Source: Ornithinimicrobium murale (GTDB taxonomy: Bacteria; Actinomycetota; Actinomycetes; Actinomycetales; Dermatophilaceae). Taken from it: a DNA stretch of 64,000 nt. The notes under the pieces were generated by a model. It saw only the letters and a program-made list of their open reading frames with translations. It did not search any database and had not been told where the DNA came from. Where the stretch lies: assembly GCF_003352835.1 (NCBI RefSeq), contig NZ_QLVD01000023.1:124001-188000 (forward strand), written 5' to 3'. Shown here one piece after another: positions 44,524 to 53,875 of the stretch. Numbering within the stretch: position 1 is the stretch's first letter; each line of letters starts with the position of its first letter. The position numbers and the translations under genes were made by a program.

Positions 44524-45065
44524 TTCTGGGCCCCGTCGGCCTGGCCGGTGACCTCGGTGATCCACTCCGGCGCCTGCGCCACGACCTGACCGTTGGTGCC
44601 GTCCCATTCGCCGTAGCGGGGGTTGATCTCGATGTCGAGGTCCTCCGTCGAGGGGAGCTGCTGCGCCATCTGGAGGTGGTTGATGGCGCGGTAGAGGTCG
44701 ACCGTGCTGTCGGCGGGGTTCTGCAGCCCGCCGCCCTTGAGGTCGTTGACCAGCTGGGCATCGGGGATCGGGGCGTTGCCCGCCGCGCGGTGTGCCTCCT
44801 CGGCCAGGTCGCCGTAGACGAGCAGCGTCAGCACGTCGGTCGGGGTCGTCGGCGACACCGGCAGCGTGTTGAACTGCTCGGTCGCCTCCTGGACCTGCTC
44901 GATGGTGATCTGGTTGCCGTCGACGACGGCAGCGACCCCGGAGGACATGCCGCCGCCGGAGCACGCGGAGAGCACGAGCGCACCGACCGTGGCGGCGGTG
45001 AGCGCGGTGGTCGAACGGCGGGCACGGGACAGGGAACTTGCTGCGATCCTCACAGGGCACATCAT
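44520..45065 (-). CDS. SurA N-terminal-like lipoprotein
   Basis: A 181-residue lipoprotein. The hydrophobic signal ends in the lipobox VGALVLSACSGG (Cys35), followed by a SurA/PrsA N-domain-like region: VAAVVDGNQITIEQVQEATE, which is the usual opening of peptidyl-prolyl isomerase chaperone N-domains. No parvulin catalytic domain follows, as in other actinobacterial proteins encoded just before mazG. It probably acts as an extracytoplasmic chaperone (inference). ATG at 45065, with a second ATG one codon later. Its upstream region carries an eight- to nine-copy repeat array (45101-45310). Confidence 0.82.
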   Translation of the reverse strand: MMCPVRIAASSLSRARRSTTALTAATVGALVLSACSGGGMSSGVAAVVDGNQITIEQVQEATEQFNTLPVSPTTPTDVLTLLVYGDLAEEAHRAAGNAPIPDAQLVNDLKGGGLQNPADSTVDLYRAINHLQMAQQLPSTEDLDIEINPRYGEWDGTNGQVVAQAPEWITEVTGQADGAQN

Positions 45066-45100
45066 GTCATCTGTTCCCGAGAGATTGCCGAGGCACTACC

Positions 45101-45310
45101 GCCCGTGGCGCTGAGGCGCTGCGCCGCCGTGGCGCTGAAGGGGTGGCCGCCGTGGCGCTGAGGCGCTGCGCCGCCGTGGCACTGAAGGGGTGGCCGCCGT
45201 GGCGGTAAAGGGGTGGCCGCCGTGGCGGTAAAGGGGTGGGCCGCCGTGGCACTGAGGGGCTGGCCGCCGTGGCGGTAAAGGGGTGGGCCGCCGTGGCACT
45301 GAGGGGCTGG
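45101..45310. repeat. eight to nine tandem 23-24-bp repeats upstream of SurA-like/mazG operon
   Basis: Units start at 45123, 45146, 45170, 45193, 45216, 45240, 45263 and 45287, each opening GCCGCCGTGGC and continuing (GC, AC or GG)T(G or A)A(A or G)GG; a partial copy lies at 45101-45122. Lengths alternate between 23 and 24 bases, so no reading frame is conserved. Two variant types (GGTAAAGGGG and ACTGAGGGGC) alternate at the right end, suggesting duplication of pairs. Confidence 0.95.
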
Positions 45311-45678
45311 GCAGCTCACCTGCTGGCAGGCTAGACCGCCTCGCGTCGTGGGGGGATGCTCAGACCAGCTGCTCGTTGTCATGCGGTTTCGGTGTTGCGG
45401 TTGTCGGGTTCTGACCCAAATTCTGCAGGACCGAGATCGCATGACATACCTCCTGGCCGTTCAGGTGACGGCCCGGCAGCCGGTCCCTGCGGCGTGGCTC
45501 GCGGTGGCCGCAGAGGCGCTGCAGGTGGCGCGGCACGGCCCCTGAGCTCTGCAGATGGCGCGGCACGGCTCCTGAGCTCTGCATATGACGTCACATAACG
45601 CATCAAGTGCAGAACTCAACACTGGTTCAGCACCGAATGCAGAGCCCACGCTCACCTTGGGCGCCCTATCGCCGCATG

Positions 45679-45784
45679 GCGCCCGGTGAGGCCCGCACGA
45701 CACGACGGTGCGCCCGGTGAGGCCCCTCACCACACGACGGTGCGCCCGGTGAGGCCCCTCACCACACGACGGTGCGCCCGGTGG
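45679..45784. repeat. tandem palindromic 31-32-bp repeats after ABC permease gene
   Basis: Copies start at 45679, 45710 and 45742, with a partial copy at 45774. Each contains GCGCCCGGTGAGGCCC and ends CACACGACGGT. Copies two and three include the perfect palindrome GGTGAGGCCCCTCACC, so the RNA would form consecutive hairpins immediately downstream of the leftward ABC permease stop. Confidence 0.93.
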
Positions 45785-45792
45785 TCGAGCCC

Positions 45793-47466
45793 TCAGGCAC
45801 TGTCGATGTCCCGCCGACGCAGACCCACGACGGCCAGGAGCAGCAGCACGACGGCGACGGCCGACAACAGACCGACGACAGACCAGTCCATCGACTCCAG
45901 CGGCATCCGCGGGGTGAGGTTGAACGGCGACAGGTCGCGCACGGACTCGGGGATCTTGAGCAGGTCACCCAGCCACCCGACGACGAAGCAGCCCGCCACG
46001 ACAGCCCAGGCCACCAGGCCCAGCCGCGGCAACCAGCCGTGCAGCGCGGCGGCCAGGCCACCGATGACAGCCAGGGCCGGCAGGTAGGCCAGCGTGGCAC
46101 CGACCAGTTCGCCGGACCGCTCCGTCGACCCGCTCACCAGGGCGTCTGCCACCGCGACGCCGAGACCGGTGGCCAGCAGCACGAGCAGGGTGCCGAGCCC
46201 GGCCACGGCGAGCCATCCAAACTGCCAGGACCGGCGCGCGGTGGGAGTGGACAGCACGAGCTCGGCGCGGGCCGCGGACTCCTCAGCCCGCAGCCGGTGG
46301 ACCGAGGACACGGTGTAGCAGGCCACGACGAGCGCGAGGATGAGCAGGATCAGGCCGAAGTAGCCAGCCACGAGGTCGTCGCTGCCACCTGCGCCGAGCA
46401 GGTCCTTCATCTCCGGGTTGTCCTCCAGCATGGTGGTCACCTCGTTGCCGAAGGACCCGAAGGCCAGCCCACCGAGGAACAGGCCGACGGCCCACCAGAG
46501 CAGCGCCGACCGCTGCTGACTGAACGCCAGGCCGGGCACGGTGGACAGCAACCGGGAGGCGCGGGGCGAGCCCGGCCGGGTCGGCACCAGTCCGGCGCCC
46601 ACGTCGCGGCGGCGACCCAGCTGCACCGCCACCACCGTGAGCACTGCCGCGAACGCCAGCGGCAGGAGCAACGGCCACCAGCGCTGGTCTCCGTAGGCAT
46701 TCACGGACTGCACCCAGCCGACCGGGGAGAGCCATGATGCGGCGTTGTCGTTGACGTCACCGAGCGAGCGCAGCCCCCACGAGACCCCCAGCACCGCGAC
46801 CGCGATGCCCAGGGCGGCGCGGGCGTGCTCGCTGACCTGGGCCGCCACCACCGTCACGGCGACGAAGGCCAGGCCCAGGCAGGCCATGGCCGCACCGAAC
46901 AGCAGCGAGCCGCCGGCGGGCAGGCCGAGCCCGAGCAGGGAAAGCCCGATCAGGGCGCCCACGAGGAGGCTGGCGCCACCCACGACGATCAGCGCGGCGG
47001 CCAGGGGTGCGTGGCGGCCGAGCACGCCGGCCCGCAGCAACTCGGTGCGCCCGGTCTCCTCCTCCGTGCGGGTGTGCCGCACCGTCAGGAAGATCGCCAT
47101 CAGGGCGACGCCCAGGGCGGAGGTGAGGTTGATCTCGAAGAGGGTGATTCCACCGACGGTGTCGAGCGCCTGGGCAGGGCCGCTCATCACGATGGCGGCC
47201 GGACTGCTGCTGACCGTCGCGGCATAGCCGGCCCGCAGCGCGGGCGTGCTGTAGAGGCCCTGCACTGCGGAGGCCGACGCGGCCACCAGCCCGACGATGC
47301 CCACGATCCAGATGGGCAGCACGATCCGGTCCAGCCGGAGGAAGAGGCGGACCAGGTGCCCGGTGCCGGTCAACCCGGTGCCGGTCAGCCCCGCGCTCGA
47401 CGCCGTGCTCGACGGCCCCGCGCCAACTGGGCCCGTGCTGTCCCGACCCGTCGTGATCGCGCTCAT
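45793..47466 (-). CDS. ABC-2 type exporter permease
   Basis: A 557-residue multispanning protein (about 12 hydrophobic helices in two similar halves) of the actinobacterial exporter group often annotated as polyketide-antibiotic exporters. After a low-complexity N-terminus with GLTGTG repeats comes [19 protein letters not shown]; conserved tracts include [19 protein letters not shown] and the second-half counterpart [18 protein letters not shown]. It is coupled to its ATPase by an ATGA overlap. The divergent MarR-type gene beyond the ATPase suggests drug- or metabolite-induced control. Confidence 0.9.
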   Translation of the reverse strand: MSAITTGRDSTGPVGAGPSSTASSAGLTGTGLTGTGHLVRLFLRLDRIVLPIWIVGIVGLVAASASAVQGLYSTPALRAGYAATVSSSPAAIVMSGPAQALDTVGGITLFEINLTSALGVALMAIFLTVRHTRTEEETGRTELLRAGVLGRHAPLAAALIVVGGASLLVGALIGLSLLGLGLPAGGSLLFGAAMACLGLAFVAVTVVAAQVSEHARAALGIAVAVLGVSWGLRSLGDVNDNAASWLSPVGWVQSVNAYGDQRWWPLLLPLAFAAVLTVVAVQLGRRRDVGAGLVPTRPGSPRASRLLSTVPGLAFSQQRSALLWWAVGLFLGGLAFGSFGNEVTTMLEDNPEMKDLLGAGGSDDLVAGYFGLILLILALVVACYTVSSVHRLRAEESAARAELVLSTPTARRSWQFGWLAVAGLGTLLVLLATGLGVAVADALVSGSTERSGELVGATLAYLPALAVIGGLAAALHGWLPRLGLVAWAVVAGCFVVGWLGDLLKIPESVRDLSPFNLTPRMPLESMDWSVVGLLSAVAVVLLLLAVVGLRRRDIDSA

Positions 47467-48443
47467 CGTCCCGTCCCCCGGTCTCCGTCACCCGATCCTG
47501 ACCCCACGGTGTCGGCCGAGGAGCCGGCCAGCGCCTCCGGCGACTCGTCCTGCGCAGGCAACCGCTCGCCATACTGCTTGAGAAAGAGCTCCTCCAGGGT
47601 CGGTGGGTGGGCCTGCAACGACCTGATTCCGAGGCCGGAGAGGTGGGCGATCGCCTCGTCGAGGTGGTCGGTGTCGACCTTGAAGGTCACCCGTCCGTCG
47701 ACGCTCTCCAGGTCGGTGACGCCCGCGATCCCAGTCAGATCGTCGGCCGGACGTCCGGTCTCCGCGGTCACCGTCGTGCTGGTCAGGTGTCGAAGGTCGG
47801 CCAGCGTGCCGCTCTGCACGGTGCGGCCGGCACGGATGATCGAGACCCGGTCGCACAAGGCCTCCACCTCGGCCAGGATGTGGCTGCTCAGCAGCACCGT
47901 GCGCCCCTCGTCCTTGGCTCGTTGGATCCAGCTCTGGAAGACCTCCTCCATCAGCGGGTCCAGGCCGTTGGTCGGCTCGTCGAGGATGAGCAGGTCGGCG
48001 TCGGAGGCCAGGGCGGCCACGAGTGCGACCTTCTGGCGGTTCCCCTTGGAGTAGGTCCGGCTCCTCTTCGCGGGGTCGAGCTCGAAGTCGCGCAGGAGCT
48101 CGACCCGCCGGGTCTCGTCGAGGCCACCGCGAAGCCGACCGATCAGGTCGATCACCTCCCCACCGGTCAGGCTCGGCCACAGGGCGACGTCACCGGGGAC
48201 GTAGGCGAGGCGTCGGTGCAGGGCCGCAGCATCGCGCCAGGGGTCACCGTCCAGGAGCCTCACGTGCCCCGAGTCCGGCCGCAGCAGACCGAGCAGCACG
48301 CGGATGGTGGTGGACTTGCCCGAGCCATTGGGGCCGAGGAAGCCGTGCACCTCTCCGCGGGCGACGGTCAGGTCGAGCCCGTCCAGCGCGTGGGTCGACC
48401 CGAAGGACTTGTGGAGTTGGTCCACGACAATCGGTGCAGTCAT
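47463..48443 (-). CDS. ABC transporter ATP-binding protein (exporter)
   Basis: A 326-residue ATPase energising the adjoining permease. Walker A is [18 protein letters not shown], the signature is [15 protein letters not shown] (SKGN in place of SGGQ, as in many DrrA/CcmA-type exporters), Walker B is [16 protein letters not shown] and the H-loop is [11 protein letters not shown]. The C-terminal 100 residues match the DrrA-like extension. The ATG at 48443 faces the divergent MarR-type regulator with a short AT-rich intergenic region. Confidence 0.93.
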   Translation of the reverse strand: MTAPIVVDQLHKSFGSTHALDGLDLTVARGEVHGFLGPNGSGKSTTIRVLLGLLRPDSGHVRLLDGDPWRDAAALHRRLAYVPGDVALWPSLTGGEVIDLIGRLRGGLDETRRVELLRDFELDPAKRSRTYSKGNRQKVALVAALASDADLLILDEPTNGLDPLMEEVFQSWIQRAKDEGRTVLLSSHILAEVEALCDRVSIIRAGRTVQSGTLADLRHLTSTTVTAETGRPADDLTGIAGVTDLESVDGRVTFKVDTDHLDEAIAHLSGLGIRSLQAHPPTLEELFLKQYGERLPAQDESPEALAGSSADTVGSGSGDGDRGTGR

Positions 48444-48447
48444 GGGC

Positions 48448-48477
48448 TACAATCTACACAACTTTTACAGATTTGTG
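48448..48477. promoter_or_regulatory. AT-rich divergent promoter/operator between ABC exporter and MarR-type gene
   Basis: This is the most AT-rich spot in the window. It holds TACAAT (48448-48453), a possible -10 for the regulator, and an inverted repeat CACAA (48457-48461) with TTGTG (48473-48477), 11 bases apart; another TTGTG follows near 48489. MarR-type proteins bind such palindromes and repress both flanking genes (family knowledge; binding here is inferred). Confidence 0.5.
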
Positions 48478-48503
48478 AATATCATTAATTGTGGGAGATC
48501 CAG

Positions 48504-49013
48504 ATGACTGATCAGGCACCCGAGGAACTGACGGCGGAGCAGCGCGCCTACGTCGAGGAGCTCGCCGGCGTCCTCACGGCCTCGGGCATCCAGCGCATGC
48601 CATCGCGTGTCTACGCGGCGATCCTGGTCAACGAGAGCGGCAGTATGACGTCAGCCGAGTTGGCCGCGACCCTCCAGGTGAGCGCGGCGGCAGTCTCGAC
48701 GGCCGTGCGCTGGCTCACCCAGGTGGGGCTGGTCTCCCGGCGCACCATGCCGGGGTCCCGACGCGAGCAGTACGTCGTCGACGGCGACTCGCTCATCCAG
48801 TTGATCGCCCACGACACCAGCGCACTGAACTCCTGGAGCACGGGCTTTGAGCGCGGCCTGCAGGTCGTCCAGCCAGGCGGTGCCGCCGCTCATCGGCTGA
48901 CCGAGCTCCGGGAGTTCTTCGTCTTCCTGCTCGAGGAGATGGATGGCGTCATGCGGCGCTGGGAGGAGCGGAAAGCTCAGTCCAGGCCGAGCCGTTCGGC
49001 CAGGAACCGGTAG
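48504..49013 (+). CDS. MarR/GbsR-type winged-helix regulator
   Basis: A 169-residue DNA-binding protein. The winged helix-turn-helix is at about residues 35-100 (MPSRVYAAILVNESGSMTS, ELAATLQVSAAAVSTAVRWL, GLVSRRTMPGSRREQYVV), followed by a helical dimerisation tail (LREFFVFLLEEMDGVMRRW). This is the GbsR-like branch common beside ABC exporters. The ATG at 48504 has GGGAG at good spacing; an upstream TTG at 48489 is less likely. It is divergent from the ABC-2 exporter, which it probably represses. Its 3-prime end overlaps the convergent peptidase gene by 37 bases. Confidence 0.88.
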   Translation: MTDQAPEELTAEQRAYVEELAGVLTASGIQRMPSRVYAAILVNESGSMTSAELAATLQVSAAAVSTAVRWLTQVGLVSRRTMPGSRREQYVVDGDSLIQLIAHDTSALNSWSTGFERGLQVVQPGGAAAHRLTELREFFVFLLEEMDGVMRRWEERKAQSRPSRSARNR

Positions 49014-51118
49014 GCGAGCGCCTGCATGTGCGCGAGCTGCTCGTTGGTCGCCGCGCCACCGTGGCCGCCCTCGATGTTCTCGTAGTAGGTCACGTCCTTG
49101 CCGGCGGCGAGCATCCTGGCCGCCATCTTGCGGGCGTGCGCCGGGTGCACCCGGTCGTCCCGGGTCGAGGTGGTAAACAGCACCGGCGGGTAGTCCCGCT
49201 CCGCATCGAACAGGTGGTAGGGGCTGAACGTGGCGATGAACTCCCACTCGTCCGGCTCGTCCGGGTCTCCGTACTCCGCCATCCAGGACGCCCCCGCCAG
49301 CAGGTGCGAGTAACGCTGCATGTCCAGCAACGGCACCTGGATCACGACAGCACCGAACAGCTCCGGATACTGCGTGAGCATGTTGCCGGTGAGCAGTCCG
49401 CCATTCGAACCGCCCTGCACCCCAAGCCTTTCCGGCACGGTGACACCCGAGTCGACCAGGTGGCGCGCGACAGCCGCGAGGTCCTCGTAGGCGCGATGCC
49501 GGTTGGCCTTCAGCGCGGCCTGGTGCCAGGTCGGGCCGTACTCGCCACCACCGCGGATGTTGGCCAGGGCGTAGGCCCCGCCGCGCTCCAGCCACGCGGC
49601 CCCCAGACCACCGGAGTAGGTCGGGGTGAGGGAGACCTCGAAGCCGCCATAGGCATACAGCAGGGTCGGGGTGCTGCCGTCAACCGGCAGGTCCGCCCGG
49701 TGCACCAGGAAGTACGGCACCCGGGTCCCGTCCGCAGACGTCACGAACCGCTGCTCGGCGACCAGCCCCTCGGCGTCGAAGAAGACCGGCATCGACTTCA
49801 GCGGCTCCAGCACGAGCTCGGGGTCAGCGCCGGAGTCGGAGAGGTCAGCGAGGTCGGCGATCGCGAGGGTCGTCGGGGTGAGGAAGTCGGTCGTGTAGAC
49901 CCACACCGCATCGGACTGCACCCGGTCGACCGCGGCGACCACCGTCGTGCCGACCTCCGGCACCCCCGGGAACGGTGTGCTGGCGAAGGTGCCGTCCGCA
50001 CCCGGCGTGAGCACCTCGAGCCGGTTGGTCACGTCGTCCAGGACGTTGAGCACCACGTGGTGCCGCGTCCAGGTGTGCCCGGCCAGGGACCTGGTCGGTG
50101 ACGGGGCGAACAGCACCTGCAGCTCGCGGGAGCCGGCCAGGAAGTCAGCCAGCCGTATGCCGAGGAGCGAGCCCGCGGCATACCTCACCTCTCCCGGGGT
50201 CCAGTCATCCCGCAGTTCGACGGTGAGCCACTCCCGCACGATCCCGGCCTGCGCGGAGTCCGGGAGGTCGAGGCGCACCAGGTCGCCGCCGGGGTCCAGG
50301 AGGTGGACCTCGTTGGTGTAGAAGGTCAGGGCGCGGTAGATGACGTCGCGCTCGTGACCCGGCGTCTGGTCGTGGTGCGCGCCCACCGCGATGTCCTCGG
50401 CCGCCCCTTCGAAGACGAGCTCAGCCGCCTCGAGCGGGTTCCCCCGGCGCCACCGGCGGGCGGTCCGGGGGTAGCCGCTGTCGGTCATGCTCCCCGGTCC
50501 GGTGTCGGTCATCAGGAAGAGCGTGTCCTGGTCGATCCAGGACACGCTGCCCTTGGACTCCGGTCGGTGGAACCCGCCCTCGACGAACTCCTTCGCGTGC
50601 AGGTCGAACTCCCGGGAGACGTCGGCGTCGGCGCCGCCACGGGACAGGTCGACCATCGCCAGCCGGTGGTCCTCGGTCTCGCTGTCGCGAGTGCGGCGCA
50701 GGACGGTGGCGCCGTGCCAGACCCAGTTCTCCTGCTCGACCTCGTTCAACGCGTCAAGGTCGAGGACGGTCTCCCAGTCGGGCTGCTCGGTGCGGTAGGA
50801 CTCCAGGCTGGTGCGCCGCCAGATGCCCCGCTCGTGCTCCGCGTCCTTCCAGAAGTTGTAGTAGTGCTCCCCGATCCGCGTGACGTCCGGGATCTTGGCG
50901 TCCGAGTCGAGCATCGCCCGGATCCGGTCGCGGGTGGCCGCGAACTCGAGCGTGCCCGCGATCCGGGCCGCCTCCCCCGCGTTGCGCTCGCGGACCCAGT
51001 CCAGCTGCGCCTCCCCCTCCACCTCCTCGAGCCAGGCGTGCTCATCGGTGCGGGAGACCTCGGTGCCGTCCTGGTCGACGGTGTCCGGGTCCACGGTCTG
51101 CTGCTGTTGCCGATTCAC
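48977..51118 (-). CDS. prolyl oligopeptidase-family serine peptidase (S9)
   Basis: A 713-residue cytosolic peptidase of the S9A type: an N-terminal seven-bladed propeller (about residues 80-430) and a C-terminal alpha/beta hydrolase domain. The nucleophile is Ser in VQGGSNGGLLTG (near residue 572), the acid in TSTRDDRVHPAHARK (near 654) and His in NIEGGHGGAATN (near 686). IRGGGEYGPTWHQAALKANR is the family signature. It cleaves short peptides, usually after Pro. The start is the GTG at 51118 with only a weak ribosome site. It ends inside the convergent regulator gene. Confidence 0.93.
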   Translation of the reverse strand: MNRQQQQTVDPDTVDQDGTEVSRTDEHAWLEEVEGEAQLDWVRERNAGEAARIAGTLEFAATRDRIRAMLDSDAKIPDVTRIGEHYYNFWKDAEHERGIWRRTSLESYRTEQPDWETVLDLDALNEVEQENWVWHGATVLRRTRDSETEDHRLAMVDLSRGGADADVSREFDLHAKEFVEGGFHRPESKGSVSWIDQDTLFLMTDTGPGSMTDSGYPRTARRWRRGNPLEAAELVFEGAAEDIAVGAHHDQTPGHERDVIYRALTFYTNEVHLLDPGGDLVRLDLPDSAQAGIVREWLTVELRDDWTPGEVRYAAGSLLGIRLADFLAGSRELQVLFAPSPTRSLAGHTWTRHHVVLNVLDDVTNRLEVLTPGADGTFASTPFPGVPEVGTTVVAAVDRVQSDAVWVYTTDFLTPTTLAIADLADLSDSGADPELVLEPLKSMPVFFDAEGLVAEQRFVTSADGTRVPYFLVHRADLPVDGSTPTLLYAYGGFEVSLTPTYSGGLGAAWLERGGAYALANIRGGGEYGPTWHQAALKANRHRAYEDLAAVARHLVDSGVTVPERLGVQGGSNGGLLTGNMLTQYPELFGAVVIQVPLLDMQRYSHLLAGASWMAEYGDPDEPDEWEFIATFSPYHLFDAERDYPPVLFTTSTRDDRVHPAHARKMAARMLAAGKDVTYYENIEGGHGGAATNEQLAHMQALAYRFLAERLGLD

Positions 51119-51352
51119 CCCGCCAGCGTAGGCGACCGGCTCACGGCGTCACGGGCCGTGCACGCCAGCCGACCGCCCTTCCTGCCGACGGTCACCGCGA
51201 TCGTCGGGCCACGAAGGAGAGTCGGCTGCGGCCGCTTGAATGCGTGCCCCTGCACACAAAACCGCGGCCACGACTGAGCGGTGCCATCGGGGTCCTGCGT
51301 GACGCGAAGTAGTCCTCGAAGGTGGCGGCGAACCCGCTGGTCATGGGTCTGA

Positions 51353-53875
51353 TCATGGCAGGACCAGCGCTCCCCTGGCTCGCAGCAGGTGGCGGGTCGG
51401 CACCAGCGTGGCGACAGCAGCGGTCGCCGTGACCACGAGGACGATGGCCGCGACCACCCACAGGGGTCCCTGCGGCCACGGCGTGCCGAGGAACCCCAGG
51501 GCCACTAGGCTCATGGGCACCAGGGAGATGACCAGGCCCGCGGCGGTTGCCCCGAGGGCGATCAGGCCGGTCTCGGCCGCGACCATGGCCCATAACTGTC
51601 CGTGGGTCGCCCCCAGGGACTCGAGCAGCTGCCACTCGCGCCGACGACGCAAGGTGGTGGCCACCAACCGGTTGGCGACCCCGAGCAGCAGGTAGCCGAA
51701 GAGCACCACGGACGCCCCGAGGCTGATCCACACCGTGGGATCCTGGGTGGCCGTGCCCGCCCGGGCGAGCGGATCGCTCGTCTCGAGGCCGGGGTGGCTT
51801 GCGACGAGCGCGCTCAGGTCGCGCTCCACGGCGCCCGGGTCCTCCCCCCGGACCAGGACGGAGTCGACGGGTCCGGCCGCGGCCGGCACGAGATCACGCG
51901 AGGCGACGACCGTGCCGAACCCGAAGCCGTGGCGGTAGGTCGCCACCACGGTGGGCTCCACGCGCGTGCCGTCGGCGAGCGCGAGCGGCAGGGTGTCCCC
52001 CACCTGTATGCCGTGTGGCCAGCCGAGGCTGGTAGCCACCGCCACCGTGTCACCCGCCAGATCAGTCAGCGTGCCATCGACGACGCCGAGATCGAGCACC
52101 TCGTCGGCGCCGGGACCGACCGCCAGGATCTGCTCGGGCTCGGCACCGGTGAGAGCCTGCGTGCCGTCGCTGGTGGTGCGCACGCCGCTGGTCCGCAGCA
52201 CCGGAACCGCCGCCGACACCGATGGCAGGCGCGCAATCTCCTCGACGAGCCCCTCGGGCACGCCACCGACCGGGTCGGCCGTGACCTGGGCGGTCGCGAT
52301 CGTGCTCGCTCGGGCCTCGTGGGCCGCGACCGACGAGAGCGTGGTCGTCGTGAAGACCTGAGTCACGGTGAGCCCGACCGCCACGGCGAGGACGGCCAGG
52401 GCTCCTCCGGTCCGCACGGCAAAGCTCCCGCTGTTGCGCACGGCGAGCCACCCACTGACGCTGCGCTGCCGTGGGGCGAGCCACCCGGCACCTCGACGCA
52501 CGACCGCTGGCGCGGCCAGGACGACGCCGATGCCGGCCAGGAGCGCGCCCGATGCGGCTCCGATGATGGCCGCCTCGGTGCGGGTGACCAGCGGTGCTAG
52601 CGCCGTCCCCAGCGCCAGCACCAGCAGGACGGCACCGGCCCGTGTGCGGAGCGGACCTCCGGCCCGCGGCTCGGACTGCGTCTCGATGACCGCCGTGGTG
52701 GCTGGCAGTGTGGACACCCGCCACGAGGCGGCCCGGGCCGCCACCTGCATGACGCCCCACAGCAGCAGCACCGTCGCCAGCGCAGGCCACGGGCTCCAGC
52801 TGACCTCCTGGCCGATGACCAGGATCCCCAGACCCACCAGCGCGTCCTGGGACCACCAGGCCAGCCCATAGCCTGCGGCCACTCCCGTCGCCGAGGAGGC
52901 CAGAACGACGGTGCTCGCGTGCCGCGCCAGCAGGGACCGAACCTGGGCCGGAGTGGCGCCGACCGCCCGCAACAGGGCCAGTTCCCGCGCCCTGTTGGCG
53001 GCCAGGACCGAGACCGCGCCGCCGGTGATGAAACCGACCAGGAGCACCACCACCCCGCCCGCGGAGAGCACGAGGAGCACAAGCATCCCGGCGGTGACCG
53101 CGGCCGCTGGGCGCTCGGCCGAGCCGAGATCTGCTCCGGAGCTGACCACCAGTTCCGGGCCGACCGCCTGCTGCACCCGGTCGGCAACCACGGCTGGGTC
53201 GCTCCCGGGTTCGGTCGAGGCCGTGATCAGGTCCACTGTGTCCGCGGCCAGCGGCGACAGCGTTCGGGCCAGGTCATCACTGACCAAGATCGTGCCGGGC
53301 ACCCCACTGGCTGCCCCCGAGTTGTCGGTCGTCCCGGCCCGGTCGACCACTCCGGACAGATGCATCGTGCGTGGCTCTCCCCCGAGGGCCACCTCCACCC
53401 GTTCGCCGACGGACACCCCGGCGGCTGCTGCCGTCATCTCATCGAGCACCACGTCGTGGGCACCGCGCGGCGCCTGTCCCACCAGGTCGATCTCCCCCAG
53501 CAACGAGTCCCAGCCGTGTCCGGCCCTGCGCGGGTCAGGAGCGGGCTGGAAGCCACCGGCACCGTCGCTGACGGCGGCCGGGAAGCTCACATCGCCCGCC
53601 GCGGCGGTGACGCCGGGCACGTTGGCGACCTCCCGGATCAGGTGTGTCGGCACGCCGACGTGCTCGGGTAGGGCGATGTCGAGGTCCTCTGCGCGAGGGA
53701 CACTCTGCTCGCCGCCGACCACCAGGTCAATCGACCCGAGACGTTGCGGCGGCACCGGTGAGCGCAGACCGGTCTCCAGGAGCACCAGGCAGAGGCTGGC
53801 CAGGACCGAGCCGATCAGAACGGCCGTCACGATGGCCAGCACCTCGCTGGCGCGGTGCGGCAGGCGGTGCCTCAT
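51353..53875 (-). CDS. FtsX/MacB-type ABC transporter permease
   Basis: An 840-residue membrane protein with duplicated FtsX domains. An N-terminal helix (VLAIVTAVLIGSVLASLCLV) precedes a large extracytoplasmic part (LVVGGEQSVPRAED and onward), then helix groups such as LVLLVLSAGGVVVLLVGFI with the FtsX tract ANRARELALLRAVGATPAQV, and the C-terminal repeat RRRREWQLLESLGATHGQLW. Such permeases work as mechanotransmitters or exporters of peptides or lipids. ATGA overlap with the ATPase gene. The neighbouring divergent histidine kinase suggests an envelope-stress or antimicrobial-peptide system (inference). Confidence 0.92.
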   Translation of the reverse strand: MRHRLPHRASEVLAIVTAVLIGSVLASLCLVLLETGLRSPVPPQRLGSIDLVVGGEQSVPRAEDLDIALPEHVGVPTHLIREVANVPGVTAAAGDVSFPAAVSDGAGGFQPAPDPRRAGHGWDSLLGEIDLVGQAPRGAHDVVLDEMTAAAAGVSVGERVEVALGGEPRTMHLSGVVDRAGTTDNSGAASGVPGTILVSDDLARTLSPLAADTVDLITASTEPGSDPAVVADRVQQAVGPELVVSSGADLGSAERPAAAVTAGMLVLLVLSAGGVVVLLVGFITGGAVSVLAANRARELALLRAVGATPAQVRSLLARHASTVVLASSATGVAAGYGLAWWSQDALVGLGILVIGQEVSWSPWPALATVLLLWGVMQVAARAASWRVSTLPATTAVIETQSEPRAGGPLRTRAGAVLLVLALGTALAPLVTRTEAAIIGAASGALLAGIGVVLAAPAVVRRGAGWLAPRQRSVSGWLAVRNSGSFAVRTGGALAVLAVAVGLTVTQVFTTTTLSSVAAHEARASTIATAQVTADPVGGVPEGLVEEIARLPSVSAAVPVLRTSGVRTTSDGTQALTGAEPEQILAVGPGADEVLDLGVVDGTLTDLAGDTVAVATSLGWPHGIQVGDTLPLALADGTRVEPTVVATYRHGFGFGTVVASRDLVPAAAGPVDSVLVRGEDPGAVERDLSALVASHPGLETSDPLARAGTATQDPTVWISLGASVVLFGYLLLGVANRLVATTLRRRREWQLLESLGATHGQLWAMVAAETGLIALGATAAGLVISLVPMSLVALGFLGTPWPQGPLWVVAAIVLVVTATAAVATLVPTRHLLRARGALVLP

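Larger units (their letters stand above)
45066..45792. other. 727-bp gene-free region carrying three repeat arrays
   Basis: It lies between the SurA-like gene (leftward) and the end of the ABC permease gene (also leftward). It contains array one (45101-45310), a two-copy repeat GGCGCGGCACGGC(C/T)CCTGAG with flanks (about 45527-45577), and a palindromic array (45679-45784). The promoter of the SurA-like/mazG/trmH unit must be within or upstream of array one. Small reading frames here do not look like proteins. Confidence 0.75.

Noticed and set aside
45062-45442. 126-codon minus-strand frame through the repeat array with a good ribosome site and ATGA overlap with the lipoprotein gene
   Set aside because: The repeat units are 23 and 24 bases long, so the protein repeat is not maintained and the product is Cys/His/Pro-rich noise; kept only as a point to test by ribosome profiling.
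51192-51362. Small minus-strand peptide beginning MIRPMTSGFAATFED
   Set aside because: About 55 codons ending in an Arg/Ser-rich tail without recognisable motif or ribosome site; could be real but unsupported.
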